Counted from the stretch's first letter, positions 35,529-46,824 are shown. The stretch: DNA of 62,444 nt from CAJBLF01 sp964613015 (GCA_964613015.1 CAZTFP010000005.1:1-62444); one strand, 5' to 3'. Numbers and translations: made by a program. Notes: a model not told the origin generated them from the letters alone.

Positions 35529-37748
35529 ATGGATGTAAAAGAATTAGAAAAATTTTTTGATTATAAACCGTTTCTTGATCAAGATCCTCAGATTATCTTG
35601 GATAAGATTATTCTAAAAGCGAGAAAATATTTGCCAGAAGAACAAATTCCTGGTATCCATAAAGCATATGCATATGCTGCAGAAAAACATCAGTGACAGG
35701 CAAGACTTTCGGGTGAGGCATATATTGTTCATCCACTCAGAGCGACAGTATTTCTTATGGAAATCAAGCCTGATTTAGAAACTATCCAAACTTGTCTGCT
35801 CCATGATGTAATAGAAGATTGTAATGTCTCTGAAATAGAAATAGAAAAAGAATTTGGTGCTGAAGTAGCTGGGCTTTGTGAGGGGATGGTTAAAGTTTCT
35901 AAAATTAAATATAAATGAGAAGACAGACATCTTGAAACGCTCAAAAAAACATTTCTTGCTATGGCTCGTGACTTGAGAGTAATTTTTGTTAAACTTGCTG
36001 ATCGTATCCATAATATTCAAACACTTTATTATCATCCTAATCCTGTTAAAAGACAAAAAATAGCGCAAGAAACTATGAAAATTTTTGTGCCAATTGCCAA
36101 AAGACTTTGACTGTATCATTATCAATTATATCTAGAAAATTGATCATTTAAGGTTTTGGAAGAGGAAGCATTTACCAATATATTTGCGTATTTAAAAAAG
36201 TATTTTGGTGAATGAGAAAAATATACGGAAAGATGAATCAAAATATTATATACTATGCTCCAAAAAGAAGGTATAGAAAATTTTGAAATTAAAGGCAGAA
36301 TAAAAAGTCCTTATAGAATATTTGAAAAACTCGAAAATAGATATAAAACAACTGAGATTAGCACAGTCATGGATGTACTTGCATATAGAGTGATTACCCA
36401 AACGGTTAGTGATTGTTATATGGTGCTTGGAATTATTCATAAGTATTATACGCCGTTGATCAAAAAAATTAAGGATTATATCGCTGTTCCCAAATTTAAT
36501 GGATATCAAAGTATCCATACTACGGTACTTGGTATGTTTCGTTTTCCCGTTGAAATCCAAATCAGAACAAATGAAATGGAGGGTGTAGCAGAGTTTGGTG
36601 TGGCAGCACATTTTGCCTATATGGAACATAATGCTCCGGTCAAAGTTTCTCAACAACAATGAGATTGGATCAGAAAACTCCAAGAAATTGTGAATACCTA
36701 TACATCACTTGATGATAAAGAACAATTCAAAAAAGATCTTAATATAGAAATCTTTGAAAAACGTATTTTCTTATATACTCCTCAAGGAGATGTGATTGAA
36801 TTGCCGGTTGGAAGTACAGTTTTGGATTTTGCATTTGCTGTCCATAGCAATATCTGATTGTCGTTTAAAAATGCTATTGTCAATTGAGAAATCAAACCTA
36901 TTAGTTATATCCCAGAAACTTGAAATGTTATCAAAATCAATACATTCAAAAATAAATATTCTGCAAATAAACACCGATTGGAATTTCTTCATACGTCTGG
37001 TGCCAAAAACAATATGACCAAATTTCTTAAAGCGCAACAAAAAGAACAACTTATTGTCCAGGCAGTATACGAACTCAATAAACATCTTAAGGTTTTTTGA
37101 CTTCCTTTGATGTATTCTTCTAGCGACCACATTAGTAAAAAATATTCCAAAGATGAGATAGAAAAGAAGCTTCTTGCTATTTTGGATAAAAAAGACAATT
37201 ATTCACAACTTATAAAATCTGTGTATCCAAAAGAAGTTACTGCTCAGAATAAACAAATTGATACAACTTCAAAACCACCAGAAAAAGATCCTAATGATGT
37301 CAAAGAAACTTTAGCCGTTATTGTAGACGGTGATACCTTGATAAATTATTATTTTTGTCCTGAATGTAAACCTAAACCAGGAGATAAAATTATTGCAAAA
37401 TCCTGAAGAGATGGTATTATAATCCATGCTGTAGATTGTAGAGGAACTAAAACAATATCGTTTGATAAATTGCTTGAAGCACATCGATTGGGAGAATCAG
37501 ATAATATCTATAAAATTTGGATTGAGCTTAAAATTTCGAGTAAACCAGGAAATCTAATCGGGATGATGAAAATTTTTTCTGAACTTCATATACCAGTTCT
37601 TCAGGTGACTATGAAAAATATTCAAGATAATATGAGTTTGGTTGCTTTCGAAACTGAATTTTCTAATCCTGGCAAAATAGCTTTTTTATTGAATAGCTTG
37701 AAAAAACATGATGATTATCTAAAAGTGATTAAGAAAAATATAACGTAA
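35529..37748 (+). CDS. rel: bifunctional (p)ppGpp synthetase/hydrolase (RelA/SpoT)
   Basis: 739 aa, full long RSH. HD hydrolase domain: YIVHPLRATVF, then CLLHDVIEDC (HDxxED), and later VKLADRIHNIQTL. Synthetase: IKGRIKSPYRIFEKL, DVLAYRVI, PKFNGYQSIHTTVLG and VEIQIRTNEM. TGS domain: IFLYTPQGDVIELPVGSTVLDFAFAV. A Cys-containing zinc-finger-like segment and an ACT domain (WIELKISSKPGNLIGMMKIF) complete it. The hydrolase residues look intact, so it should both make and degrade (p)ppGpp. UGA-Gly codons throughout. Confidence 0.95.
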
Positions 37749-37833
37749 TAAGAGATAAGGAACAAGGAATTAGGAATCAAAAAATTTCTTTACCTATTCC
37801 CAAGTCCCAATTTTATATTGTAATTTACTAGTA

Positions 37834-38301
37834 ATGGGTACATGAGTAGGTATAGTGCTTGATAAATCTTCTTGGACTTTGGCTTCTTTATTCGGTGTAA
37901 CTGGTATTTCGCTACGAATAAATATTGTAGCCATTTTTTTTCTCTTTTTGCGAGTAATCGCTATTATACGAGTAACCAAAGATATTATTAATAGAACGAG
38001 TAGTTTTAGTTTACAGATTATTAGCATCTTATTTGTGACATTTTTGACACCACTGGTTTGATTACCCTTGTATTTTCTTATTAGACCATTGAGTTATAAA
38101 AACGATAGAATACCACGAAGAGAGGCTTGTGCTTCCAATTTAGTTCCTTGTTACAATTGCTCTACGTTGAATGCGAAAGAATATGTATGTTGTATCGCTT
38201 GTGGGGAAAGGCTTAAAGTAAAATGTAAAGAGTGTGGAACTAATTATGCTCATTCATTTTCCTATTGTAATGTCTGTGGCGCACCCAATATAGATGTATA
38301 A
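37834..38301 (+). CDS. membrane protein with double zinc ribbon
   Basis: 155 aa. Two hydrophobic helices in the first 90 residues, then a C-terminal DZANK-like zinc ribbon: CYNCSTLNAKEYVCCIACG followed by CKECGTNYAHSFSYCNVCG, i.e. four CxxC pairs. A cytosolic zinc-binding adaptor on a membrane anchor. Start at ATG 37834 after an in-frame TAG. It may belong with the pilus-type genes on either side. Confidence 0.72.
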
Positions 38302-38307
38302 ACTTAA

Positions 38308-38402
38308 TGAAAAACTAATAGTGAAAAACTAAAAACGTCGGAATTTATATTTATTAGTCAAAAGATTCTATCGTTTTTCACTTTTCACTCTTCACTTTTC
38401 AC
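38308..38402. repeat. intergenic AGTGAAAA repeats in inverted orientation
   Basis: GTGAAAAACTAAAA-type units on one side and their complement (TTTTCACTTTTCACT...) on the other form a long imperfect inverted repeat in the 110-bp gap before the PilX-like gene. Confidence 0.55.
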
Positions 38403-38412
38403 TGAAATTAAT

Positions 38413-39519
38413 ATGTTCCTTCTCTTTACTTTGGTATTACTTACTGTTGCTGTTGGAATATTAGCTTCTGTATATTCTGTGTTTTTTCCGTTTATGCAAA
38501 ACTTATGAACGGTAACACAATATCAAGCGGCGTATTATGGTGCAGTGTCTGCAGTAGAAAGAGCTGAGCTTGGTCTGAGATATAGATCGCCATGATTTGT
38601 CTGATCAGGATGATTTCTTTGAATTACTGGTTATGGTCCCATAAGTGATTATACTCCTGATTTTTTTTCTGGTATTCAACAATGATTTTGGTGGACTATA
38701 GATTCTAGAACTATATCTATTCCTCGTTCGGGGATGGGTAATACTGATTCTATGCTTTCCGATTCTACGAGTAAAGATTATAATCAAATCTGATATATTA
38801 ATTTAGAAACGTTTTTGTTATCTTATGATGCTACATCTTCTTCTGATTTTTATACTTCTTGAACTACAGATTTGGTTTCTTTTTCTGGGGACGAAATTAC
38901 AGGTGTATTTAGGTTGCCACCCAAGATATTTACTGGATTTTGATGATCACCACTAGCATTTCTCTGTGATAGTTATTTATGAAATTGTGATCCTGATGGT
39001 GATGGTATTTATAATGATACTGCAGTATCCTGGTCTATGGAATGACTCTATAAAGGAAATGGATTTAAAATTTTCCCTACAATTGCTGTCTTTTATTATA
39101 GTGGTATGCAGGTTGATGAATCTAATGATACGGTAATTAGAGAATCTGTCATCAACACTACTGGTAAAATAGACTTTATCAAATTCACACCTATACCTCC
39201 TAATGGTTGAGGTTTACACAAACATACTGTTGTTGGCGCTGATGCTTCTACAATAGAATCATTACTTTTCCAGCAAATATTTACTTCATCTGACTTTTCT
39301 GGACTTCGTTTATCGTTTGGTGCTGCTAATCTTTTTCGCACATTTACCGGCGCTATTTATCCTTATCTAGAATATCAATTTACTTTTCCTCAACCTATTG
39401 CTGATAGGTTTTATACGATTGAAGGCCATGGTCGTGTAGGTGAATATGATGTACAAATCGTACTAAAAAAACCAACAGTCCAAGGGACGGTCGGTGGTGA
39501 TTTTACTGTAATTTTCTAA
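38413..39519 (+). CDS. PilX/pseudopilin-like secreted protein
   Basis: 368 aa. N-terminal hydrophobic segment LFTLVLLTVAVGILASVYS without a cleavable GFxxxE leader, then a helical stretch YQAAYYGAVSAVERAELGL as in PilX/GspK minor pilins. The remainder is Ser/Thr/Gly-rich and probably beta, extracellular, with a DPDGDGIYND acidic loop that may bind Ca2+. UGA-Gly codons are numerous. Located with the type IV pilin-like gene at 34675. Confidence 0.65.
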
Positions 39520-39588
39520 GAAGATTGAAAAATTGAAAGATTGAAAAATGGAAATAATAGCTTCTTTGTTTTTTCATATATCAACTAA

Positions 39589-40626
39589 CTAAAAGTCTCG
39601 AGTTCATTGCATAGCTGTAGATTGTGTATAATTGGTAACGGTAGATTCAAAGAAATTAGTTTTTTCTCCATTATTATCTTGTAATCTTTCAAGGTGCTGG
39701 TATGGGTTTTCTGTGACTTCGGGATAGAGTGACTGAAGTCCTATCATTCATAGTCTATTGTTTGCTAGTCGTTTGGTGTATTGCTCAGTCGTGTATTCGT
39801 TCATTCCTATGATATTGTTTCCCAAAATATGTTGAGCTCGTTTTATTTCTTGATCAACTGCACTAGAAAACATTTCATAAATTATTTTTTCATCCCACAT
39901 TTCTGGAAATTCTTTTTTTATTTCACGTAAAATATTGGTAAACATCGTCACGTGGGTCAACTCATCCCTACGTATATAACTTATCATCCTATCGGTAGCT
40001 TTCATTTTCTGTTGATCAGCAAGCGTATCGAAGAATGCGAATCCATTGTAGAAATAGAGTCCTTCCAACAAAAAATTTCCGATTAATCATTTGAAAAAAT
40101 TTTCATCATTCGGATTTTCTATAAAATTCTGATAAATTTGTCCTATATATGTATTTCTTTCTAATAGAATTGTGTTTTCTCTTCGAAAATAATAAATCTC
40201 ATCTCTCTTTTCTGCATCTACAATACTTTCTAAAATGGTTGCGTAACTTTGTGAGTGTATTGCTTCTTGATATGCCTGAATAGCTAGTAATATTTGAACT
40301 TCAGGTGCGGTAATGTATTCAGAAAAATTAGGTAGATTTGATGTCTGTATGCTGTCAAGAAAAATAAGAAAAGACAATATCCCATCATAGGCCCTTCTTT
40401 CTCCATCATTGAGTTCTTGTTTGTATTGGATGCTATCTTCATTGAGTCCAGATACTTTTTCTGGTACTCGAAAATTTCCTATCATCACGGTGTACATTGA
40501 TTTCGCCCAAGAATATTTTGTATTGTTGAGATTGAATAACCCGGTTGTGTTTCCTTTGATGATTGTTCTTACTTGCACATCATCATTTCCTGATGGGTTA
40601 AAAAGTTGATTTGGAGTAAATGACAT
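39589..40626 (-). CDS. nrdB: ribonucleotide reductase class I beta subunit
   Basis: 345 aa. Holds the di-iron or Mn/Fe centre and tyrosyl radical. Ligand segments: FLDSIQTSNLPN (Asp), QAYQEAIHSQSYATIL (Glu, His and the Tyr in the radical position), LLEGLYFYNGFAFF (Glu), and RRDELTHVTMF (Glu, His). The C-terminal tail that docks to NrdA is present. Split by UGA twice under the standard code. nrdA lies 2.8 kb downstream on the same strand, with peroxiredoxins between. Confidence 0.93.
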
Positions 40627-40654
40627 AAGGGTATTTTAGTATATAAAACCATAA

Positions 40655-40682
40655 TTGACTTTTATCTTAAAATATATATAAC
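40655..40682 (+). promoter_or_regulatory. putative promoter TTGACT-N16-TATAAC
   Basis: TTGACT (40655-40660) and TATAAC (40677-40682) with 16-bp spacing, about 33 bp before the ATG at 40715. Confidence 0.5.
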
Positions 40683-40714
40683 TTTCAAAAACAAAAAATT
40701 CAAATATATATATT

Positions 40715-41254
40715 ATGATAACTCCAGACCAAAAACGTATTATTTCGGATTTTTTTGCTCATATGGTGAGTCGTGAATCTGCTCGAAGCATGAGTATTAA
40801 TCTCTATGTTCCAGACTTTGGTACCGTTGTTGCACTTTCTTGTGAAGAACGAGGTAATCTTGGATCAATTGCTGTCCGTGGATTGAGAACATTTGCTATT
40901 TCAGATCTTGTGGATGCAGAAATCACTTCTTTCGTTTCTTTTATCCAAGAAATGAATACTCTCCGTGATAGTGTTAAACAAATTTTTCAAACCACATTTC
41001 CAAGTCTTCCCTTTGATTTATTTTTTGATTTGGCAACAGCTAAACAAACTCGATTCTTATTTATCAATAATCTTCCTAATTGTGATTATCTGCAAGAATA
41101 TAAAGCTATCAGTTTAGCATTAACTTCTCTCGGATATACCGTCAACAAGGATCCCCAAGATAGTAGTGTTGCTTTTATCATAAAATATAAAGCAGACTAT
41201 CTTGTCAAAAGTAATTTTGGTAAATTCCTTTACAACATCAGCCATATCGGCTGA
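40715..41254 (+). CDS. uncharacterised protein ending at UGA
   Basis: 179 aa from ATG to a UGA at 41252-41254. Mixed alpha/beta, with two hydrophobic stretches (SLPFDLFFDLATA and TRFLFINNLPN) but no clear membrane helix. Because UGA means Gly here, the frame formally continues to TAA 41417-41419 (234 aa), across a strong terminator and 110 bp into the convergent bcp gene. I list the shorter form and treat the end as unresolved; a sequencing error or a real UGA stop are both possible. Confidence 0.6.
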   Translation: MITPDQKRIISDFFAHMVSRESARSMSINLYVPDFGTVVALSCEERGNLGSIAVRGLRTFAISDLVDAEITSFVSFIQEMNTLRDSVKQIFQTTFPSLPFDLFFDLATAKQTRFLFINNLPNCDYLQEYKAISLALTSLGYTVNKDPQDSSVAFIIKYKADYLVKSNFGKFLYNISHIG

Positions 41255-41285
41255 CGTCCAAAAGAATATTTACTTTTCTTATATG

Positions 41286-41312
41286 ATCCTTCGTTTCGGA
41301 GGATTTTTTTTA
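41286..41312 (+). terminator. rho-independent terminator
   Basis: ATCCTTCG/CGGAGGAT stem followed by eight T on the plus strand, 32 bp after the UGA of the preceding gene. Confidence 0.75.
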
Positions 41313-41720
41313 TTTCAGATTTAATTCTTTCATTAATTTTTCTACATGACCAGCGGCTTTTACGTTTTTCCACTCTTTCACTACTTTTCCATTCTGATCT
41401 AATAAAAATGTTGACCTAATCGTTCATTGTACTATCTTTCCATACATGTTTTTTTCTCACCATGCTCAGAACTTTTTATGTAGAGATATATCTTCATCAG
41501 ACACTAAATCGATAGTCAGACATTGTTTTTCTATGAAGTTGTTATGAGATTTTTCAGAATCTTTACTTATTCCTACTATGCCTATTCCGTTTTTATTGAA
41601 GATGTTTTTGTAGATACTGAAGTCGTGTGCTTCTATTGTGCATCCCGGTGTATTGTCTTTGGGATAGAAGTAGACTATAGTTTGTGGGTATTTTTTGAAA
41701 TAAGGAGTCAATGTATCCAT
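41310..41720 (-). CDS. bcp: thioredoxin-dependent peroxiredoxin Bcp/PrxQ
   Basis: 136 aa. IVYFYPKDNTPGCTIEAHDF carries the peroxidatic Cys; the usual resolving Cys five residues later (CTxxAC) is absent, so it is 1-Cys type or uses another Cys. The C-terminus FGAWGEKNMYGKIVQGTIRS is the family segment; its glycines are UGA-coded. The N-terminus is short: an in-frame TAA 6-8 codons upstream limits the start to ATG 41720 or GTG 41726, so the first beta strand is trimmed. Confidence 0.88.
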
Positions 41721-41750
41721 ATACACAATTTAAAAATTAAAATCTATCAT

Positions 41751-42350
41751 TTAGTTTAGTTGTTCTGCTACATGACCAGCTATTTTTATAGATGGCATAA
41801 GTGTTTGCTCTCCTATGTTCCAATTTGCAGGGCACGCTTGTCATGGATTCGTTCTCATAAATTCAAGTGCTCTGAGTTTTCTTACCAATTCATTACTGCT
41901 TCTTCCTAGTGGTTCTGTAACTATTTCACTAGCCTTTAGTATTCCATCTGGAGAAATAATAAATGTTCATCTAGCACTATTTCCACTTTGATTGTTCATC
42001 ACTCAAAACATTCTGCTCAAGTCTCATTTTCTATCACTTGCCATGTGGATTTTAAAATTTTCTAAGAGATGTTCTGTCTCTATCCATCTTTTGTGAGAAA
42101 ATACGGTGTCTGTACTTACTACAATAATTTCACTATTGGCTGCTTTGATATCTTCATATGCCTTATTTAAATCTTTGAGTTCTGTAGGACATACAAACGT
42201 GAAATCTGCAGGATAAAAGAATATTACAAGAAATTTTCCTGCAAATTCTGTGATGTTTTTTTGGATGATTGTATCCGTTGTCGGAGCATACATCTCCAAT
42301 GTAATATTTTCTATTTTGTCTTCTAGGTGTACGGTTGTTGTGTTTTCCAT
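41751..42350 (-). CDS. ahpC: 2-Cys peroxiredoxin AhpC
   Basis: 199 aa. Reduces H2O2 and organic peroxides. Peroxidatic Cys in FFYPADFTFVCPTE; resolving Cys in NPGQACPANW near the C-terminus. Typical length. UGA-Gly occurs in SDRKGDLSRMFG and NPGQ. It sits directly upstream of bcp (30 bp), forming a redox pair near the ribonucleotide reductase genes. Confidence 0.95.
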
Positions 42351-42382
42351 GATTTTTTAAATTATCTAATAAAAATATTTTT

Positions 42383-42604
42383 TTACTTTCAGAGATAGGT
42401 GAATCTTTTTACTTTTTTATTGTCAACTTCAATATCTTTTTCAAACTCTTCAACTGATTTGACTCGTATGGGGTTATTTCCAAATTCTTCACTAGTATAT
42501 AATCATTGATATACCACATAATCTTCTAGTGTATCAGAATGCTTTCATAGAACAATTACTTGGTAAGTATTTCCTTTATAATGTTTATATTTTCACATTT
42601 CCAT
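42383..42604 (-). CDS. DUF1653 protein
   Basis: 73 aa. KYKHYKGNTYQVIVLGKHSDTLED then VVYQGLYTSEEFG and VEEFEKDIE match the DUF1653 consensus (YRHYKG..Y.V...A.HSET.E..VVYQ.LY). Three glycines, including the penultimate one, are UGA-coded. Function unknown. 26 bp from the nitroreductase gene. Confidence 0.85.
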
Positions 42605-42630
42605 TGTTTTGATGGTAAACACATAAAATA

Positions 42631-43293
42631 CTATTTTTGGATAATCATCTTTTCTTTTGGAAATCTTACTTTAGCGAGATCTGCATATTTATCATCTTCT
42701 GATCTGTATCCTACAGGGATGACTAATGTTGCTGTCAATCATAGGTCGTTTAACCCAAGAATTTCATTATATTTTTCCGGATCAAATCATTCCATAGGAC
42801 AAGCATCTATTCATAATAGAGCAGCTGTAGTAAGTATTGTCCCCATAGCTATGTATGCTTGTTTTTGGTTCCACCCCTTAAGTTGTTCTTGCGTCCTTGC
42901 TGTTATTGTATTGAGCATCATGTTTTTAAATTCCATCAATTTTTCTATGCTTTTTGCATCTTCAGGAAGTTTTTCTACGTTTTTCCCTCTTATTTCTTTC
43001 ATGTCTTGGACGTAAGCATCAACATCACTTTCATCTAGATTGGTTCTCACTGCTATCACTATAAGATCTGATGCTTCGGTTATTTGTTGTTGTCATCGAG
43101 AAGCATTTTGTAATTGTGCTCTGATCTCTGAATTAGTTACGTGAATAAATTTTCGTGGTTGGAGTCCAAATGATGATGGCGATAATCTCAATGATTCCAG
43201 TAAGATATCCATATCAGTCTGGTTTAATTTTTTTGTTGTGTCAAATTTTTTGGTTGCATAACGTCGATTGAGTGCTTCGATAATTTTATTCAT
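42631..43293 (-). CDS. NfsB-like nitroreductase (FMN)
   Basis: 220 aa. N-terminus IIEALNRRYATKKFD and SLRLSPSSFGLQPRKFIHV are the FMN-site segments of the NfsB/NfnB family; YIAMGTILTTAALLGIDACPMEGFDPEKY is the second. Likely an NAD(P)H-dependent flavin reductase. Two UGA-Gly codons at the ORF junctions. Lies between nrdA and the peroxiredoxins. Confidence 0.9.
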
Positions 43294-43414
43294 TTTTTGT
43301 GGTTACTATATAAAAAAATATTTTGGATATTATTAGTTTTTTTATCTATATGAATTTCAAAACAATTTCTATAGATAGAAATGACGTTATTCCGAATGGT
43401 CGGAGCGTCTTATT

Positions 43415-46018
43415 CTATCCGCTGCAACTGCTACATTCTTTGACTTCTAAACTCATACTTCTGACGTAATATATCGTTTTTATCCCTTGTTGTCGTGCTT
43501 GGATATAATAATTATATACATCTACTGGTGAAGTCTCTGCTGGATTTACCATCCATTCAAAACTTATGGATTGATCTATTCGTTTTTGGATAGTTGTAAT
43601 CATACTTATTACCTCTGTCATTTTCATATGAATATATTCTTTGTAGTATCGTGTGTTTTGTGTGTTTAAATTTGGGGCCACATTTACTGATGGCGCTACA
43701 TTGTTTGTTTCTATAAAATATTTTTTGTAAATAGGAAGTAGTCCAGCAGTTGTCCCTACGACGAGTGAGGTAGAGGTGTTTGGAGCAGGGGAAAAATGAT
43801 AGGAAAATCTGAGTCCATATGTTTGAATATCATCTATCAATGTATTTCGTTGTTCTTTTAAACTACCATGCTGAATGAGCCATTTTTTGTCCCTTCCAAA
43901 AAGTATTCCTTCTGATCGTTTGCTTCATGGAAAGTATTCGTATGCTCATCTTTCTTTTGCCAATGCAACAGAAGTTTGTAGTGTCGTATATGCATATTGT
44001 TCGAATAATTTATCTACATGGTCTCTTGCAAATGCTGATTCGTAGGCCATATTGTGTGTCGCAAGATATTCGGCTAATCATAAAAATCCTAGTCCCACAC
44101 TTCTATATTTTTTAGCTGTAATTTCTGCTTCTTTGATAGGGAAATAGTTTAATGTGATAACGTTATCTAAAATCCTCATCGCGATAGGAATCACCTTTTC
44201 TATTTCTTCTGGAGTGTGTACTTTGGCCATATTGATAGAAGCCAGATTACATACCACGGTATCTCCTGCTTTGTATTTGATGCTCACAGTGCCATCCGAC
44301 TCTACTTCTTCAATAAATTGTGAAGGTGAGGTGTTTTGGCAAATTTCTGTACATAATTGCGTCGAATAAATATTTCCTTTGTGGCTGTTTGGATTTAATT
44401 TATTTACGGTGTCACGGAAAAATACATATGGCATCCCAGTCTCTACCACTGATTTCAAAAACTTTTTAAATAAATCTTTGGCAGAAATAGTTTGCTTTAG
44501 ACGCATGTCGTCCCTCTGTTCTAGTTTTTCATATTCAATAGTAAATTCTTCTCAAAACATATTTTGTAATTTCTTTCCTGTTTTTTCTTCTATTTCCTTG
44601 GGATCAAATAAGGTCCAATGTCTGTTTTCTATAACTCTTTTCATAAAGAGATCAGGAATGCTTATCGCGGGGAATATATCAAACGATTTTTTTCTGATAT
44701 CACCGGTTTCGGTTTGGAGATCAAAAAAATCTAAAATATCTTTATGCCAAACATCTAAGGTAATAGATATTGCTCCTGTTCTTGCACCCAATTGATTTAC
44801 TGCGGTAGCAGTGTCATTGATTACTTTTATCCAAGGAATTACTCCTCATGATGCACCTTGTACTCATCTAATATCTGCTCATTTAGATCTTATATTTCCT
44901 AGATATGCCCCTATACCTCCTCAAAATTTTGATATCTGAGCCATATTTTCGATATTGTGATAGATTGATCTCAGATCGTCATCGAGGTTCAACTTGAAAC
45001 AACTAGAAAGCTGATGGAAGTTTGTCCTTGCGTTCATAAGTGTCGGAGTTGGCAAGGATATTTTTTGGGTAGAGCAGTATTCATAGATTTTCAATGCTAC
45101 ATCAATTCTTTTTTCTTTAGGTTCAGGGATAGCGAGGAATAATGCGATCGACATATACATTTCTTGAGGAAGTTCTTTGTAGATTTTGTTGGGATTCAGT
45201 AAATATCTTTTTTTGAGCATTAGTGTCGTCGTATAATTGTAACTCATATCTGTTTCTTTGTTGAGATATTTCCCTACATGGAGGACATCTTCTTTACTAT
45301 AATATTCAAAGAATTTCTTATAGTATAATCACTGTCATGTGTAGTCTTCCATCAAAGTAAGATATGCTTCTGGTGTATAAATTTGTGTCTGGGTGAGGTT
45401 TCTTGTCTTGCCTACGTGTTTGTAGAGATCGATACTTGCTAGTCTTCCTGCAATATATTCTCGTTTTGTGTTTTCTATGCTGATGAGATTGATAGCTGTC
45501 TTGACCAATAATTTCAGAATATCTTTGGTCGCTATATCATTGACGATGTATTTTTCTAGATTGCTCTGTATCTCTGAGAAAGGACATACTTCTGCCAATT
45601 CTTTTGCTATGAAATCATAGGTATGCTCTATTTTCTTTCGCTCAAAGAGCTCTTTTTGTCCATTATCCTTGGTTACCATAAATGCTTTCTTGCTTATCTG
45701 CTCTTGTTTCTTGATCAATTCTTCTTCTCTTTCCTGTTTACGCTCTTCTCTATAGAGGATATATGCTTTTGCTAGGTCAAATTTTTTGTGCTTCATCAAA
45801 ATCTTCTCTACGATATCCTGGACATATTCTACATCGATATATTCTCCTTCTTGGAGTGTCGATTGTTTTTCGAGTATCTCCTTGTAGATATCATCTACTA
45901 TGATAGCTACATCTCCGGTATCGGTCATCGTCGCTTGATAGGCTTTTGTGATAGCTATCTGGATACGGTCGAGATCAAAGGCTACAATTTCTCCATTTCT
46001 TTTCTTGATTTGGCTCAT
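43415..46018 (-). CDS. nrdA: ribonucleotide reductase class I alpha subunit
   Basis: 867 aa, ending at TAG. N-terminal ATP-cone (KKRNGEIVAFDLDRIQIAI), then LPTPTLMNARTNFHQLSSCF with the first active-site Cys, later ARTGAISITLDVWHKDILDFFDLQTE and NLASINMAKVHT, and a C-terminal CSSC pair for thioredoxin exchange. Makes dNDPs with NrdB. Four or more UGA-Gly codons split it under the standard code. Last conserved gene before the accessory island. Confidence 0.95.
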
Positions 46019-46262
46019 GTTCGTGGCGTGTATATAATAAAATAGCTTTTACGCTTGTCTTCTTGAAAATACTATATATTGTGTTTTATAATTATTTTTA
46101 AACACTATATGTGGTGTTTGCCTGTATAGAAAAAAAATATGTCATTACAAGAGAAAAATGAGAAAAAGTTTTTATTGTTTTAAAAAAAATTCCGCTATGT
46201 ACTCGGTGAAGCGAAGCGGAAACGTGATTGAACCAGTAAGAATAACGTTCCGGCTGGCCGGG

Positions 46263-46355
46263 ATGTCGTATAACGTCTGCGACTCTCGGGACGGACTGAC
46301 ATTCCATTGAAGATGAACGTGTTAGTCAGGCTGTCGGGTAGTCGCTGGTGGGACC
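46263..46355 (+). repeat. attC-like site A (degenerate)
   Basis: Imperfect palindrome: left arm GTATAAC + TGCGACT..GGAC.GACTGAC, right arm GTCAGGCTGTCGGGTAGTCGC. Its outer right core reads GGTGGGA rather than GTTAGGA, so it is decayed. The central part holds TTCCATTGAA, also seen in site C. It marks the left edge of the array. Confidence 0.5.
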
Positions 46356-46416
46356 TCGCCATTTATAGTTATATTGCCTCCTATTTCTGCCATTGGTAAA
46401 TTTTCCGAATAAAAAC

Positions 46417-46444
46417 TTGCATTTAAAACTATTTTGGCTATACT
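46417..46444 (+). promoter_or_regulatory. promoter TTGCAT-N16-TATACT
   Basis: TTGCAT (46417-46422), 16-bp spacer, TATACT (46439-46444). It would drive the short transcript that ends at the hairpin at 46458-46504. Confidence 0.55.
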
Positions 46445-46450
46445 TAAGTT

Positions 46451-46504
46451 ACCAATAATCTCCCAAGCCTCTACGCAAGCATGCTAAAAGTGGGGGATTT
46501 TTTT
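46451..46504 (+). ncRNA. possible short noncoding RNA with terminator
   Basis: Begins about 7 bp after a TTGCAT-N16-TATACT promoter and ends in an ATCTCCCA/TGGGGGAT stem followed by seven T. About 50 nt, no ORF. It lies between attC-like site A and the DGR target gene. Could instead be an attenuator or leader remnant. Confidence 0.4.
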
Positions 46505-46758
46505 GTTAAAATTGATTTTTTTGGATGTTGAGTTTATAACTATAAAGGTCGGTTTTTCAATCGGAAACGACAAGTTTGATTCCATAAAAAACAAATGTGA
46601 TATATTTATGTTATTTGTTTTTTCAAGAAAACATTTATAGAAAACAAAGATTTTTCTCTTGAAATTGCGAATCAAATAGCTATTATGTCAATAATATAAT
46701 GCAATAAAAGTGAATAAATGTTTTTTTTTGCTGTATTTTACTAAATCTCTTTGAAAAT

Positions 46759-46786
46759 TTGCATTATTTTAAGATTCGGTTATAAT
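46759..46786 (+). promoter_or_regulatory. promoter of DGR target gene
   Basis: TTGCAT (46759-46764) and TATAAT (46781-46786), 16-bp spacer, 38 bp before the ATG. Sequence and spacing match the promoter of the paralogue at 51373 (TTGCATTATT...TATAATTA). Confidence 0.7.
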
Positions 46787-46824
46787 TATATCAATACAAT
46801 CATTTAACCACTAACATTATTATC

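Noticed and set aside
46140..46400. tRNA or other structured housekeeping RNA
   Set aside because: Hairpins are present but no tRNA arms, T-loop or CCA; better explained as an attC-like site.
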